Below are positions 35,701 to 36,681 of a stretch of 36,681 nt of DNA, in pieces. Origin of the DNA: Pseudomonadota bacterium (GTDB lineage Bacteria; Pseudomonadota; Gammaproteobacteria; Burkholderiales; Burkholderiaceae_D); NCBI GenBank assembly GCA_023449275.1, contig JAEXJM010000032.1:1-36681 (forward strand), given 5' to 3'. Numbering within the stretch: position 1 is the stretch's first letter; each line of letters begins with the position of its first letter. Below the pieces are notes generated by a model that saw only the letters and a program-made list of their open reading frames with translations, was not told where the DNA came from and searched no databases. The translations under genes and the position numbers were made by a program.

Positions 35701-36137
35701 ATAACGTTTCTCTTGTCCTAATCTGTGCGTGTTGACAACTCTATCGGTGCCATTCGCCCTGCGGTCAGCCTGGCAATTCTCACTGAATGGCTCATATATA
35801 AGCGCAAATAACAGGCGCAGACTCTTACTGCAGCTCTGTCCGGGCGGGCAATCATGCGTTGTCTGGTGCAGTTGCCTAATGGCCCGTTTCAAACGCGTAT
35901 TCTTGGTGTGAACACGACTTGTGCGCATAGAGAAGGGTTACTTCTTTTTACGGGTATATATGTTAGCAATAAAGTCCATCAATGACATACTATTTTTTTG
36001 TACAACTGTCCGCTTAATGCAATTAAACGGCCTCTTTCTGCCATGTTTCCAATAAAAAACTGTTTACTCGTACAACTTTCTTATCTTTTACCGAACCAAT
36101 TATCCAAAAGCAAATTTCATAAAACACATTCAGGCAT
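35701..36137. other. Intergenic region upstream of glcB, no convincing gene
   Basis: A 437-bp gap. The glcB frame stays open to 35928 and a 91-codon plus-strand frame begins at 35998, but neither looks like a protein family. A possible minus-strand promoter is TTGATG (35982-35977), a 16-bp spacer and TATATA (35960-35955), which would give glcB a leader of about 250 nt. A second TATATA lies at 35795-35800 without a -35. GTACAACT occurs twice (36000 and 36070). Confidence 0.4.
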
Positions 36138-36681
36138 TCATGACCATGCAAAGATATTTCTGCTACGCCTGTACTGGGCGATCACGACAATAATCAGAAT
36201 CGGCAAAAGGCATTCCAGAAATTCTTCCTGCGAAGTCTGCAAGGCAACAAGCCATTCAGGGAAATGCATCTGATAGAGTTCTGTCAGCATGTTCAGGGAA
36301 CGATCCAGTACCTTGGAAGTAACGAGCGTGACAAGAAACATGAGAATACTGATGGCATATCCTTCTCCGCCCCAAAGGGCTTTCCAGAACGTCTTTGTGT
36401 AATTCCAGATAAAATAAATCAGCATCCAGGCTACTGGTACCAGAATGGCAATTGCCAGCAGTTTGTCGGATACCGGAATCTGGCCATTCAGCCAGAATTT
36501 GATTTTCAGGATGCTTTCACTGCTGACAGACTTATGCCAGTCCGCCTCACGCATGAACATATAAGCCAGCATGATGATCGTCGCCAATTTCGTTGAGAAA
36601 CGCGCCTGAATCTGGCCGAAAACAATGACAAGAATGGCTACCACGTAGAAAAACAGGGTCAGGTTTTCCACTGTGCCGTTT
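36138..36681 (-). CDS. Uncharacterised multi-pass membrane protein, possibly cut by the window edge
   Basis: An open frame from the window end to a stop at 36138. The only start codon seen is GTG at 36671 (177 residues), but the frame remains open to the edge, so the true start may lie outside. There are about five hydrophobic segments, near residues 5-20, 28-41, 69-89, 105-119 and 152-165. A polar motif READWHK (41-47) follows the second segment, and LQTSQEEFLE precedes the last. I do not recognise the family. It runs in the same direction as glcB, 437 bp upstream, so it is probably a separate unit. Confidence 0.65.
   Translation of the reverse strand, partial: NGTVENLTLFFYVVAILVIVFGQIQARFSTKLATIIMLAYMFMREADWHKSVSSESILKIKFWLNGQIPVSDKLLAIAILVPVAWMLIYFIWNYTKTFWKALWGGEGYAISILMFLVTLVTSKVLDRSLNMLTELYQMHFPEWLVALQTSQEEFLECLLPILIIVVIAQYRRSRNIFAWS

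Noticed and set aside
35701..35928. 76-residue N-terminal extension of glcB
   Set aside because: It is not part of the malate synthase G family, and the ATG at 35700 gives the expected length.
35931..35948. AGAAG-GGTTA-CTTCT followed by T5 as a plus-strand terminator
   Set aside because: The stem is only 5 bp and no plus-strand gene lies upstream before the convergent glcB.
35998..36273. 91-codon plus-strand frame between glcB and the membrane protein
   Set aside because: It overlaps the membrane-protein gene, has no family resemblance and has no clear Shine-Dalgarno site.

Overview
The window looks like a chromosomal segment of a betaproteobacterium in the Burkholderiales, most likely Oxalobacteraceae and close to Oxalobacter. 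The evidence is roughly 50% GC, the gene orders bamD with divergent rluD-pgeF, gmk-rpoZ-spoT, tyrS divergent from an M23 peptidase plus anmK, and dusB-fis-purH-ruvCAB, and a glyoxylate-using malate synthase G. The genus is an inference from protein character and gene order; no database was consulted. Nearly all of the window is housekeeping DNA. I see no insertion sequence, prophage, CRISPR array or rRNA. There is one tRNA gene, tRNA-Leu(CAA).

Layout. 1-5.5 kb: a Nudix ADP-sugar hydrolase (-), rarA (+), NADP-type gdhA (-) and serS (+). 5.6-9.1 kb: a cell-envelope pair on the minus strand, an exported gamma-glutamyltransferase-like enzyme and an OpgB/MdoB-like phosphoglycerol transferase. 9.3-14.4 kb: a LOG-family nucleosidase (+), then metC, rimO, pgeF and rluD on the minus strand. 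14.4-18.6 kb: bamD, gmk, rpoZ and spoT (+). 18.6-22.5 kb: tyrS (-), an M23 endopeptidase and anmK (+), the last two being peptidoglycan turnover and recycling genes. 22.6-25.1 kb: a minus-strand signalling pair, an Hpt protein followed by a REC/HD-GYP/PAS-like/GGDEF protein. 25.3-33.2 kb: a long plus-strand run of dtd, a PEBP-like gene, a histidine phosphatase, dusB, fis, purH, ruvC, ruvA, ruvB, mutT and a small ABM protein. 33.2-36.7 kb: tRNA-Leu, glcB (-) and an unidentified membrane protein cut by the window edge.

The most notable signal is in the envelope pair. The opgB-like gene is split into two overlapping frames exactly at a run of ten G (C10 on its coding strand), in a proline-coding loop between membrane helices. 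A tract of 8 or 11 would restore one reading frame of about 510 codons, which is the pattern of a phase-variable contingency gene, although a sequencing error at a homopolymer cannot be excluded. The neighbouring ggt carries two G8 tracts, both at conserved Gly-Gly motifs. Secondary points are the dual-output c-di-GMP protein with an Hpt partner, a four-cysteine tail on GlcB, a Ser-to-Pro change in the SQFT motif of Dtd, an inverted repeat formed by two opposed -10-like boxes between hpt and dtd, and a hairpin just ahead of the fis ribosome binding site.
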